From NCBI GenBank assembly GCA_003314535.1, contig POSG01000010.1, forward strand, positions 25,961 through 89,960: a DNA stretch of 64,000 nt, read 5' to 3'. A program made the position numbers and the translations under genes. The stretch comes from Geobacter sp. Lineage in GTDB: Bacteria > Desulfobacterota > Desulfuromonadia > Geobacterales > Geobacteraceae. Within the stretch, counting starts at the first letter, position 1. Every line of letters begins with the position of its first letter. Below, in pieces: positions 57,648 through 64,000 of the stretch. The notes beneath the pieces are model-generated. The model was not told the origin of the DNA, made no database searches, and was given only the letters and a program-made list of their open reading frames with translations.

Positions 57648-58255
57648 TGTTTCTCCACCACCTTGTTCAGATATTCATCAACAAACCGTTCCTGGTCGTC
57701 CGGAGTGACCGACCGGCGAAGACTCTCCTCGGCCAGCCGGACCGCCAGACGCGATGTCTCGGCACGGAGGCGCGCCCTGGCCATCTGCACTTCCTGCTGC
57801 GCATAAGCCTTGGCCTGTTCGCGTATCCTTTCAGCCGCCTCGTTCGCCTCCGCGATGATGCGGGCTTTCTCGGCCTCGCCTTCCTGCCTTATAGCTTTCT
57901 GGATGCTGTCTATCTCGAGGGTGGCCTTTTCAAGCTTTTCGCCGTACTCCGCAAGCTTCTCTTCTGCCGCTTCCCTGGCCTCGGCAGCTTCCTGCAGCGC
58001 CTTCGCCACGGCTTCCTGCCTGGAGGCAAGCAATCCTTTTATGTTCGCCTTCTTGGCCCCCCAGGCCAGGATCGCCACAAGTATTGAGAAGGAAAGGAGC
58101 CGATAGCCGAAATCCTTCAGCTGCGCAGCCGAATCCGCGTGGTGGGCTGCCTCGGCTGCACAAGCGGTGCCCGCCAGTCCCGCGAGGGCGATGAGAAAGG
58201 CAAGCACGGTCAAGACCGGCGCCTTGCCGCAGGCTGTCATGGGACGACGTTTCAT
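57644..58255 (-). CDS. atpF: ATP synthase F0 b subunit with a long N-terminus
   Basis: 203 aa. Two hydrophobic segments (about residues 13-33, possibly a signal peptide, and 52-66) precede a long charged helix: EAAEAREAAEEKLAEYGEKL and onward. The second segment is the membrane anchor of b. The extra N-terminal part is a known feature in related bacteria. It forms one of the two stator helices, pairing with AtpX. The gene overlaps atpX and atpH by four bases each. Confidence 0.94.
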   Translation of the reverse strand: MKRRPMTACGKAPVLTVLAFLIALAGLAGTACAAEAAHHADSAAQLKDFGYRLLSFSILVAILAWGAKKANIKGLLASRQEAVAKALQEAAEAREAAEEKLAEYGEKLEKATLEIDSIQKAIRQEGEAEKARIIAEANEAAERIREQAKAYAQQEVQMARARLRAETSRLAVRLAEESLRRSVTPDDQERFVDEYLNKVVEKH

Positions 58256-58680
58256 GTCAGGCTCCTTCCGAGGACTTTTTCGCTGATGACGCGGGAAAGG
58301 GATTCCGCCTGGGCCTGCAGGAACGTTTCCGCCTCCCGGGCCTCTTTCTGTATCGCGTCCTGAAGAGCCGTCATGGATTGGCTTGCCTCATCGCGGGCAG
58401 AACCGATTATCCGGCCCTCCTCCGATTTGGCTTCTTCGATGAGCCTGTGCCGATCCTCATTTGCCGCAGCTTTTACGTCACGAAGCTTCTGTTCGTAGCG
58501 AAGCATCTTCTCCCGGACTTCCCGGTCAACTGAAGCGGTTTTCTCTCTCGACGCCGCGATTTCGGCGTCCCTGTCCGCCAGGACCTTCCTGATAGGCCTG
58601 TACAGCAGGATGTTGAGGAGATACATCAGGAGAAGAAAATTAACTGTCTGGAAGAGAAAAACGATGTCTAACTTGATCAT
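58252..58680 (-). CDS. atpX: ATP synthase F0 b' subunit
   Basis: 142 aa from the ATG at 58680; the frame continues upstream without a credible start. A single membrane helix (FLFQTVNFLLLMYLLNILLY) is followed by a stator helix with KVLADRDAEIAASREKTASV. It is a second, diverged b-type subunit, as found in bacteria with b/b' heterodimer stators. It is the first gene of the F1 operon; genes for a and c are elsewhere. Confidence 0.9.
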   Translation of the reverse strand: MIKLDIVFLFQTVNFLLLMYLLNILLYRPIRKVLADRDAEIAASREKTASVDREVREKMLRYEQKLRDVKAAANEDRHRLIEEAKSEEGRIIGSARDEASQSMTALQDAIQKEAREAETFLQAQAESLSRVISEKVLGRSLT

Positions 58681-58753
58681 GCCCCAAAACCCTCTTTGGC
58701 TGTTTGCCCCGACTGCAAGCCCATGTCGGCGGTCCTTGCCGCAAAACGTATGA

Positions 58754-58782
58754 CAGGTACCATATGGCTCCACCGATGTCAA
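58754..58782 (-). promoter_or_regulatory. Candidate promoter of the atp operon
   Basis: On the minus strand TTGACA (58777-58782) is followed after 17 bases by TACCTG (58754-58759), about 75 bases before the atpX ATG. The -35 is perfect and the -10 weak. Confidence 0.4.
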
Positions 58783-58903
58783 TGAATTTTTTAGCTTGAG
58801 TAAAATATTTTTGTGCAAAAATAAAATTAACGGCAATCCGAAACAAGCCCCAAAAGCGAACATGGTAGAGCAGAAACTAGTAATAATTCAAGCCAGTTAT
58901 AAA

Positions 58904-58929
58904 ATACCCCGGGCGAAAACCCGGGGTAT
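58904..58929 (-). terminator. Intrinsic terminator of parAB
   Basis: ATACCCCGGG, TTTTCG loop, CCCGGGGTAT on the minus strand, followed by TTTTATAAC. The perfect 10-bp stem lies about 50 bases after the parB stop. Confidence 0.8.
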
Positions 58930-58978
58930 GGCAAAATTGAGAAGAAACGCGGGACACCCTCCCAAAATAAAACAATTT

Positions 58979-59815
58979 TCACGGTCCGAGCAGGTCAACC
59001 AGCCTTGCAAGGTCCTCCGCGTTTGAAAATGCAATCTCTATCCTGCCGCCCTTCCCGCTCTGGCGGATTGACACCTTTGTCATGAAGCGCCGCTTGAGCC
59101 TGTCAACGACTGCGGTGATCTCAGGGCCGGGCGCCGCTTTCTGGCGCGACTGCTTCTTCGATTTGAGGCGCCTTACCAGGTTCTCCGTCTCCCGCACCGA
59201 AAGGCGTCTTTTCAGGATCTCTCCGCGGGCCTGCGCCATCAATTCATGGGATTCCAGTGCGAGCAGTGCCCGGGCATGGCCCATGGAAAGGCGTTCTTCA
59301 AGGATGTCCTCCTTGACGTCGGAAGGCAGCTTCAAAAGCCGCAGCGAATTCGCAACAGTGGAGCGGTCCTTCCCGACCCTTTTCGCCATCTCTTCCTGGG
59401 AAAGGCGGAATTTTTCGATGAGGGCATGGAACGCCTCAGCCTGCTCGATGGCGTTGAGGTCTTCGCGCTGGATGTTTTCTATAAGGGCCATTTCCAGGGC
59501 GGTATCGTCGGACACATCCTGTATGACGACCGGCACTTCCTTCAGGCCAGCTTTCTGGGCGGCACGCCAGCGCCTCTCCCCGGCGACCAGTTCGTAGTGT
59601 TCCGGAAGGCGCCTCACGACCAGGGGCTGGATAACCCCCTTTTCCCGTATGGAGTCGGCAAGCTCTTCAAGCTTGTCGGCCGCAAACCGCTTGCGCGGTT
59701 GGTCCCTGTTGGGCTTGATTTCCTCGATGGGGCATGAAAAAAAGACCCTGCCCTCCTCTTCAACCACGGGAAGCAGGGCAGCCATCCCCTTGCCGAGCCC
59801 GGTCTTCTTACTCAT
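58979..59815 (-). CDS. parB: Chromosome-partitioning protein ParB
   Basis: 278 aa from the ATG at 59815 (GAGAGG six bases upstream). The N-terminus is KKTGLGKGMAALLP, the usual ParB start that contacts ParA. The ParB/Srx core has IKPNRDQPRKRFA and YELVAGERRWRAAQKA, followed by a helix-turn-helix VGKDRSTVANSLRLLKL. It binds parS sites near the origin and loads condensin. The gene overlaps the parA stop. I did not find a full parS palindrome in the window. Confidence 0.97.
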   Translation of the reverse strand: MSKKTGLGKGMAALLPVVEEEGRVFFSCPIEEIKPNRDQPRKRFAADKLEELADSIREKGVIQPLVVRRLPEHYELVAGERRWRAAQKAGLKEVPVVIQDVSDDTALEMALIENIQREDLNAIEQAEAFHALIEKFRLSQEEMAKRVGKDRSTVANSLRLLKLPSDVKEDILEERLSMGHARALLALESHELMAQARGEILKRRLSVRETENLVRRLKSKKQSRQKAAPGPEITAVVDRLKRRFMTKVSIRQSGKGGRIEIAFSNAEDLARLVDLLGP

Positions 59816-60581
59816 CACGGCCCTCTCTTTCAATGATCTCCCTGGCCAGTTCCAGGTATCCGACAGCCCCCCTGGAGGTTATGTCATAGAGCAGAATCGG
59901 CTTGCCGTGGCTTGGCGCTTCCGAAAGCCTTACGTTGCGCGGGATTACTGTGCGAAAAACGGAATCGCCGAAATGGCTGCGTATCTCCTCGCTCACCTGC
60001 CGGGAAAGATTGTTCCTTGCATCGAACATGGTAAGGAGAATTCCTTCGATGGCCAGTGACGGATTGAGGCTTTTTTTCACCAGCCTGATGGTTTTCAGTA
60101 TCTTTGACAGTCCCTCCATTGCATAAAACTCGCACTGGAGAGGAATCAGAACCGAAGCGGCGGCAACGATGGAATTTAAGGTCAGCAACCCCAGGGAGGG
60201 AGGACAATCGATGAGGATGTACCGATATTTGCCCGCAAGGGAATCAAGGACATCCGCGAGCTTCCGCTCGCGGTCGGAAGCGGTTACCAGCTCGATCTCC
60301 GCACCGGCGAGGTCATCGGTGGCCGGAAGTATGTCCAGGAAGGCCAGATCGGTCTTTCTCACGATCGAGGAAGGGTCTGCTCCATTGATCAAAGCGTGGT
60401 AGATGCTCTCGCGCAGTGATTCCCTCTCTATCCCGACACCGCTGCCGGCGTTTCCCTGGGGATCCATGTCCACCAGGAGCGTCTTTTTCTCGGCCGCGGC
60501 GAGGGAAGCCGCGAGGTTTACGGCTGTCGTGGTTTTGCCGACGCCGCCTTTCTGATTTGCAATGCAGATGATTTTTGTCAT
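59808..60581 (-). CDS. parA: Chromosome-partitioning ATPase ParA (Soj)
   Basis: 257 aa. It has the deviant Walker A KGGVGKTTTAVNLAASLA and LLVDMDPQGNAGSGVG. The region YILIDCPPSLGLLTLN is the Walker B, and the C-terminal half ends with LAREIIEREGRDE. It drives segregation of ParB-bound origins. Its location directly upstream of parB and then atp genes matches the usual arrangement, which suggests the replication origin may not be far away. Confidence 0.97.
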   Translation of the reverse strand: MTKIICIANQKGGVGKTTTAVNLAASLAAAEKKTLLVDMDPQGNAGSGVGIERESLRESIYHALINGADPSSIVRKTDLAFLDILPATDDLAGAEIELVTASDRERKLADVLDSLAGKYRYILIDCPPSLGLLTLNSIVAAASVLIPLQCEFYAMEGLSKILKTIRLVKKSLNPSLAIEGILLTMFDARNNLSRQVSEEIRSHFGDSVFRTVIPRNVRLSEAPSHGKPILLYDITSRGAVGYLELAREIIEREGRDE

Positions 60582-60988
60582 AGGAAAAAGTGGCCGTCAA
60601 GGTCTGATGCTGCCTGCCGCCCGGGTATGACGGAGTATGCCTAGAGGATATTCGACTGGAAGGAAAAATAGCACAAACAGGCTTGTTTTAGAAGTGATTT
60701 CTGCAATCCGAAACGGCAATGTTTCATGGCATGTTTCACACTGCACGCCAAATCCACGCGAATACGGGGGCTTTCCTTCTCGATCACCCGAGAGGCATGC
60801 AGCCGTATGGGCAGTCCTTCATGTATCACTGGAGAACCCGATATTGTCAAAGAGCCTGAGAATCCGCCTGATGCGACGAAGTCCATCAGCGGGCCGCCGT
60901 GGAAAACGGCGGATGAAGCCGCACCCTCTTCCGTGCATGCGTGGCCCTCGGAAATGTCCCGTCCACGCAGGATATCATTCGTGCCGTT
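60582..60988. other. Intergenic region between ackA and parA
   Basis: About 400 bases in which I cannot support a gene. Open frames on both strands overlap one another, lack ribosome binding sites, and do not resemble a protein family I know. One minus frame includes a CETCHE motif, but it is interrupted by a stop a short way upstream. Confidence 0.45.
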
Positions 60989-62251
60989 TTATGATCTCAC
61001 AAAACCGGGCTTGGAGAATGAATACTCGAAACTCATGTGATCCCCATAGGTTCCGGTCAGCAATGCTGCCACGTCCTCCGTGAAAACCAGCTCCTCGTCA
61101 GTTGGTATGACATATACCCTGACCGGTGAATCCTCGGTCGAAATGAGCGACTCAAGTCCATCGACCGCCTTCCGGTTTCGTTCACGGTCCAGGTATATCC
61201 CCATATGCTCAAGCCCTTCGAGCGCCGCCTCCCTGATCTTCCAGCCCCGCTCGCCGACCCCTGCGGTGAAAACGACGGCATCAAGCCTTCCAAGAGCCGC
61301 CATGTAGCTGCCTATGTATTTCTTCAGTCGATAGGCTTCGATTTCCAGTGCCAGCGAACTGAGCCTGTCTCCCTGGAGCGCGTGATCGATCACATCTCTC
61401 CGGTCAGCAAAACGCTTGGTTATTCCCAGGATACCGCTCTTCTTGTTGAGGATCGAATCGATTTCCTTTGCGCCAAGGTCCTCCATCTGCATCATGAAAG
61501 CCGGTATGGCCGGGTCTATATCCCCGCATCTCGTACCCATGACAGCCCCTTCCAACGGTGTAAGCCCCATGCTGGTGTCGACCGACATGCCGTTTTTTAT
61601 GGCAGCATGGGAAACGCCGTTGCCGATGTGCATGGTGATGATGTTGCAATCCGTCGCCTGCTTCCCGAGCAGCACTGCGGCCCGCTTGGAAACGTAGAGG
61701 TGCGAGGTGCCGTGAAAGCCATAACGTCGGACACCATACTTTTCGTACCATTCGTAAGGCAGAGGATAGACATATGCTCTCTCCGGCATGGTCTGGTGGA
61801 ATGCGGTATCGAAAATCGCTATGTGCGGAACATCCGGAAGCACTGCCCGGGCCGCCTCGATCCCTGCAATGTTGGGCGGATTGTGAAGCGGCGCTAGATG
61901 CTGGACTTCGCGGATGCTTTCGAGCACGAGCTCGTCTATCAGGACGGAACTGGTGAACTTCTCGCCGCCGTGCACGACCCGGTGGCCCACAGCAGAGATC
62001 TGCCCCATCTCCTTAAGCACCCCGTGATCCGGATCCGTAAGTGTCCGGATGATCAGGTCAATGGCTACTGTATGATCGGGGCACTCGTATTCCTTCCGGT
62101 ACTTCCCACGAGCCGGGGATTCCTGGGTGATAAAGGACCCTCCTATGGTCACTCGCTCCACCAGGCCCTTGGCGATCACCTGCCGCCTGTCCCAATCAAA
62201 AAGCTGGTATTTCACTGAAGAACTGCCGCAGTTTATTGCTAGTATGTCCAT
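60989..62251 (-). CDS. ackA: Acetate kinase AckA
   Basis: 420 aa. The ATG at 62251 has GGAGG six bases upstream; a second ATG at 62257 sits directly on that site. Motifs are LAINCGSSSVKYQLFD, VGHRVVHGGEKFTSS, FDTAFHQTMPERAYVYPLP and YGFHGTSHLYVSKRA, plus VVFTAGVGE near residue 330. It interconverts acetate and acetyl phosphate using ATP. No pta is next to it in the window. Upstream lies a frameshifted small gene. Confidence 0.98.
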   Translation of the reverse strand: MDILAINCGSSSVKYQLFDWDRRQVIAKGLVERVTIGGSFITQESPARGKYRKEYECPDHTVAIDLIIRTLTDPDHGVLKEMGQISAVGHRVVHGGEKFTSSVLIDELVLESIREVQHLAPLHNPPNIAGIEAARAVLPDVPHIAIFDTAFHQTMPERAYVYPLPYEWYEKYGVRRYGFHGTSHLYVSKRAAVLLGKQATDCNIITMHIGNGVSHAAIKNGMSVDTSMGLTPLEGAVMGTRCGDIDPAIPAFMMQMEDLGAKEIDSILNKKSGILGITKRFADRRDVIDHALQGDRLSSLALEIEAYRLKKYIGSYMAALGRLDAVVFTAGVGERGWKIREAALEGLEHMGIYLDRERNRKAVDGLESLISTEDSPVRVYVIPTDEELVFTEDVAALLTGTYGDHMSFEYSFSKPGFVRS

Positions 62252-62365
62252 GCACATCCTCCGGTTGGCGTTTTTCGCGCTGTTAACGACTCATGGATCC
62301 CCTCCGGCGCCGGAAGGGCACTCGACCGGGAGCAGCTTGCCCATGCGCGGGCGATCGCACCAGAG

Positions 62366-62510
62366 TCAAAGCTTTCCTTTCTTGAGTATTTCCTCGTTCT
62401 TTTCCACCCTCTGTATGCCTCCCAGGTCATAACTGATCCTGATGAAGCCGGTGAAACTGTTATTTGCCAGATTCCGAATCAGTTCCATTACCCTTTCTTC
62501 CTTTTTCATA
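62366..62510 (-). pseudogene. Small gene (~47 aa) with an apparent frameshift, YezD/DUF2292-like
   Basis: The ATG at 62510 has a strong GGGGAGGG upstream and begins MKKEERVMELIRNLAN. The frame then runs out after ~27 codons. From about 62461 another frame continues in a matching style, NSFTGFIRISYDLGGIQRVE and KNEEILKKGKL, to TGA at 62366. Joining the two halves across a TTT run (62459-62462) gives a 47-aa protein resembling small DUF2292/YezD proteins. The extra base could be real or a sequencing error. It is directly upstream of ackA on the same strand. Confidence 0.5.
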
Positions 62511-62585
62511 ACCCTCCCCGATCAAAAGCACTCACACAAAACTTGCGATCCCCCTCCTGCGGGGACGAAATAAGCGCACTTTCAG

Positions 62586-63215
62586 TCAGTCCGTCATTTT
62601 GACAACGAGAACCACTACTTCCGACCCGTCTCTGGAATGGAAACCATGCTCCATGGAAGGATCCATGTAGATACAGTCCCCTTCAGCCATTAGCATCTGC
62701 CGATCGCCGAGAGTCAGTTCGAAATCCCCTTTCAGCACATACATGAATGATTCCCCGTAATGAACGAAAAAATTGTCGCCGATGACATCATTCGAAAGAG
62801 TGACGATATAGGGCTGCATTTTCTTTCGCTTCATGTGCAGCAATGATTCACAAGAGTATCCGTAACCCCTGCAGTTCTCGTTTTTCGCCACTTTTTTGGA
62901 ATGAGGATTTCTCTCGTTTCTCCTGATTATTTCATACGCGTTGGTCACATTATTCTCATCAAACAACCAACTCATTTTCACTCCGTAGAAATTTATCAAT
63001 TTGGATAGTGTAGTAATCGAAGCTGAGATGCTGTTCCTTTCAATCAACGATATCATCGCCGGGGACAGGCCGTTTGCGCGAGCTACATATTTCTGTGTCA
63101 TATTGTTTGACAATCTCAGGTTCTTCAATGTCTCACCAATATTGTATCTCAGGTATTCGTTGTTTATTATCATGTTGTTTTTATTCTCTTTTTTTACAAT
63201 TCCTGATGTTTTCAT
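62586..63215 (-). CDS. XRE-family regulator with C-terminal cupin domain
   Basis: About 209 aa; the start is uncertain. ATG at 63215, 63248 or 63173 are possible, and none has a strong ribosome binding site. The HTH (about residues 25-80) contains NIGETLKNLRLSNNMTQKYV and SPAMISLIERNSISASIT. The cupin (about 130-205) contains FFVHYGESFMYVLKGDFELT and EGDCIYMDPSMEHGF. Between them is a basic linker with two cysteines. It probably responds to a small ligand and may control the ferritin-like gene upstream, the partial aldehyde dehydrogenase gene, or ackA. It is noticeably more AT-rich than its neighbours. Confidence 0.88.
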   Translation of the reverse strand: MKTSGIVKKENKNNMIINNEYLRYNIGETLKNLRLSNNMTQKYVARANGLSPAMISLIERNSISASITTLSKLINFYGVKMSWLFDENNVTNAYEIIRRNERNPHSKKVAKNENCRGYGYSCESLLHMKRKKMQPYIVTLSNDVIGDNFFVHYGESFMYVLKGDFELTLGDRQMLMAEGDCIYMDPSMEHGFHSRDGSEVVVLVVKMTD

Positions 63216-63262
63216 GTCAGTAGCACGCATGATTCTGGATGGCTCCATATGGTATGAACAGA

Positions 63263-63712
63263 TTATCTTGCGCTCTGCTGCTCGGAAATGAATACGCACA
63301 AACCTTTCACGATATCGTAGTGCTGCCTTTCCTGGGATATTATTCCTGTCAGCAGCTGCCTTGACATGTCATCAGTCGCACCCGACAAAAAGGTTTCATA
63401 CTGACTGATCCCCTTTTTTTCATGCTCCATTACTTCCCGGTAGAAAGAAACCTCGTCCTTGCACAAGCCTTCAATCCCACGATCCATGACAATCTGCGGG
63501 AATATGCGCGAGAACTCGCTTCCGCCATGGCGATATTCGTCGACATCAAGCGTATCCCTGAAATTCGAAATTCTGTCCAGATGCTTCTGTTCATCCTTCA
63601 TCAAAGAAGAAAACAGCCTCTTCAAACTTGCCAGCGAAGCTTCGGTGGCCAGGTATCTGTATAATTGAATAGCCTCCTTTTCGTGCTTTACCGCACATTC
63701 CAGCACATCCAT
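63263..63712 (-). CDS. Ferritin-like di-iron domain protein
   Basis: 149 aa from the ATG at 63712, preceded by AAAGGAGG. Four helices carry carboxylate/histidine pairs typical of ferritin-like di-iron proteins: CAVKHEKEAIQLYRYLA, LMKDEQKHLDRIS, VMEHEKKGISQYETFL and ISQERQHYDIV. The pattern ExxExxH appears twice. No rubredoxin domain is attached. Such proteins detoxify peroxide or store iron. It lies directly upstream of the XRE-cupin gene. Confidence 0.88.
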   Translation of the reverse strand: MDVLECAVKHEKEAIQLYRYLATEASLASLKRLFSSLMKDEQKHLDRISNFRDTLDVDEYRHGGSEFSRIFPQIVMDRGIEGLCKDEVSFYREVMEHEKKGISQYETFLSGATDDMSRQLLTGIISQERQHYDIVKGLCVFISEQQSAR

Positions 63713-63777
63713 ATACAACCTCCTTTATCCTGACCCCGTGCAGGTATCTTCATCCCTCCCGTTAACCGGGAAAGGAT

Positions 63778-63801
63778 GCTGCCTGCTTACAGGCAGGCAG
63801 C
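63778..63801. other. Inverted repeat between the ferritin-like and aldehyde dehydrogenase genes
   Basis: GCTGCCTGC, TTACAG, GCAGGCAGC. This 9-bp perfect stem lies in the 160-base gap, after the end of the partial gene on the minus strand. There is no clear T-run, so its role as a terminator is doubtful. Confidence 0.4.
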
Positions 63802-63872
63802 CAATGACATGGGGGAGGATGACCTGGCATTCCAGGCATGGGGAAAAAACAGACGGTATCGACCGTGTTCGC

Positions 63873-64000
63873 CTATTCATCCCTCTCGTAGTCGACGATG
63901 CGCTTGGCGATCGACTTGATGCTCATGAGGTCTGAGTAGTTGATGTTGTTGCCGAGGTAGTTGCCGCCGTCCGTGCCGCAGCCCAGGGTCAGTGAAGGCG
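63873..64000 (-). CDS. CoA-acylating aldehyde dehydrogenase, C-terminal fragment
   Basis: The last 42 codons are visible, ending at TAG (63873-63875); the gene continues past the right edge. It reads PSLTLGCGTDGGNYLGNNIN and then SDLMSIKSIAKRIVDYERDE. The TLGCGT-GGN motif and the following IK helix are characteristic of the C-terminus of CoA-dependent aldehyde dehydrogenases (EutE, SucD and the AdhE N-half). The enzyme would convert an aldehyde and CoA to acyl-CoA. Substrate and full architecture are out of view, so a bifunctional form cannot be excluded. Confidence 0.7.
   Translation of the reverse strand, partial: PSLTLGCGTDGGNYLGNNINYSDLMSIKSIAKRIVDYERDE

Larger units (their letters stand above)
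58681..58978. other. Intergenic region between atpX and parB
   Basis: About 300 bases holding a promoter candidate for the atp operon and the terminator of parAB. No gene is supported; a frame upstream of atpX lacks a start with a ribosome binding site. Confidence 0.5.

Noticed and set aside
60641..60886. An 81-codon frame between ackA and parA
   Set aside because: It has no convincing start signal and no family resemblance, and it overlaps equally plausible frames on the other strand.

Overview
The window is most likely chromosome from a member of the Geobacteraceae (Desulfuromonadales/Geobacterales). This is inferred from gene content and order. The F1 ATP synthase operon sits directly behind parA-parB and begins with a b' subunit (atpX), with no a or c subunits. 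A complete general secretion operon ends in a gspN-type gene. Menaquinone synthesis is by the futalosine route. Several HD-GYP, PilZ and chemotaxis genes are present. GC content is moderately high, except in a few visibly AT-rich intergenic or accessory stretches. No rRNA, tRNA or CRISPR array was recognised.

Layout. 1-5150: the tail of an OmpH/Skp-like chaperone, an unknown 118-aa protein, a CHASE2/HD-GYP phosphodiesterase, an OmpA-like lipoprotein, a FecR-domain protein and a double-receiver protein. 5150-9670: typA, a BamD-like TPR lipoprotein and an M48 membrane protease. 9670-12300: an accessory islet (an unknown membrane protein, a tandem TM2 protein and a DUF2752 protein) flanked by two diverged copies of the gspN 3' end. 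12315-23269: the type II secretion operon gspC-D-E-F-G-H-I-J-K-L-M-N on the minus strand, with overlapping genes. 23595-31587: mqnB-mqnD, an RlpA-like protein, a large TPR lipoprotein with a lysine-rich tail, lon and thiL. 31890-36397: cheR, then mcp-cheW-cheA behind a clear sigma-54 promoter. 36475-39721: lolA, yajQ, rimO and a dksA-family gene. 39794-45274: kup, an acyl-CoA synthetase, an XRE-cupin regulator and a FadL-type porin, all on the minus strand. 45720-52390: a B12-binding radical SAM protein, a methyltransferase, a second HD-GYP protein with a V4R-like sensor region, and a 693-aa PilZ protein with an unidentified C-terminal domain. 52709-60581: atpC-D-G-A-H-F-X and parB-parA. 60989-64000: ackA, a small gene that looks frameshifted, an XRE-cupin regulator, a ferritin-like protein, and the C-terminus of a CoA-acylating aldehyde dehydrogenase.

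How the genes fit together. The envelope theme is strong: type II secretion, LolA, a BamD-like lipoprotein, an OmpA-like lipoprotein, Skp/OmpH, RlpA and FadL. c-di-GMP turnover (two HD-GYP proteins) and sensing (PilZ) appear alongside a small chemosensory module. Energy metabolism is represented by ATP synthase, menaquinone synthesis and acetate kinase.

The most unusual items are: (1) a dispersed non-coding repeat with short terminal inverted repeats, in two ~205-bp copies and one 65-bp internally deleted copy; (2) the islet at 9674-12288 bounded by the gspN 3'-end duplication; (3) the PilZ/HD-GYP pair; (4) the frameshifted small gene upstream of ackA; (5) the histone-like tail on the TPR lipoprotein. 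I found no single gene cluster that I could defend as an entirely new biological system.
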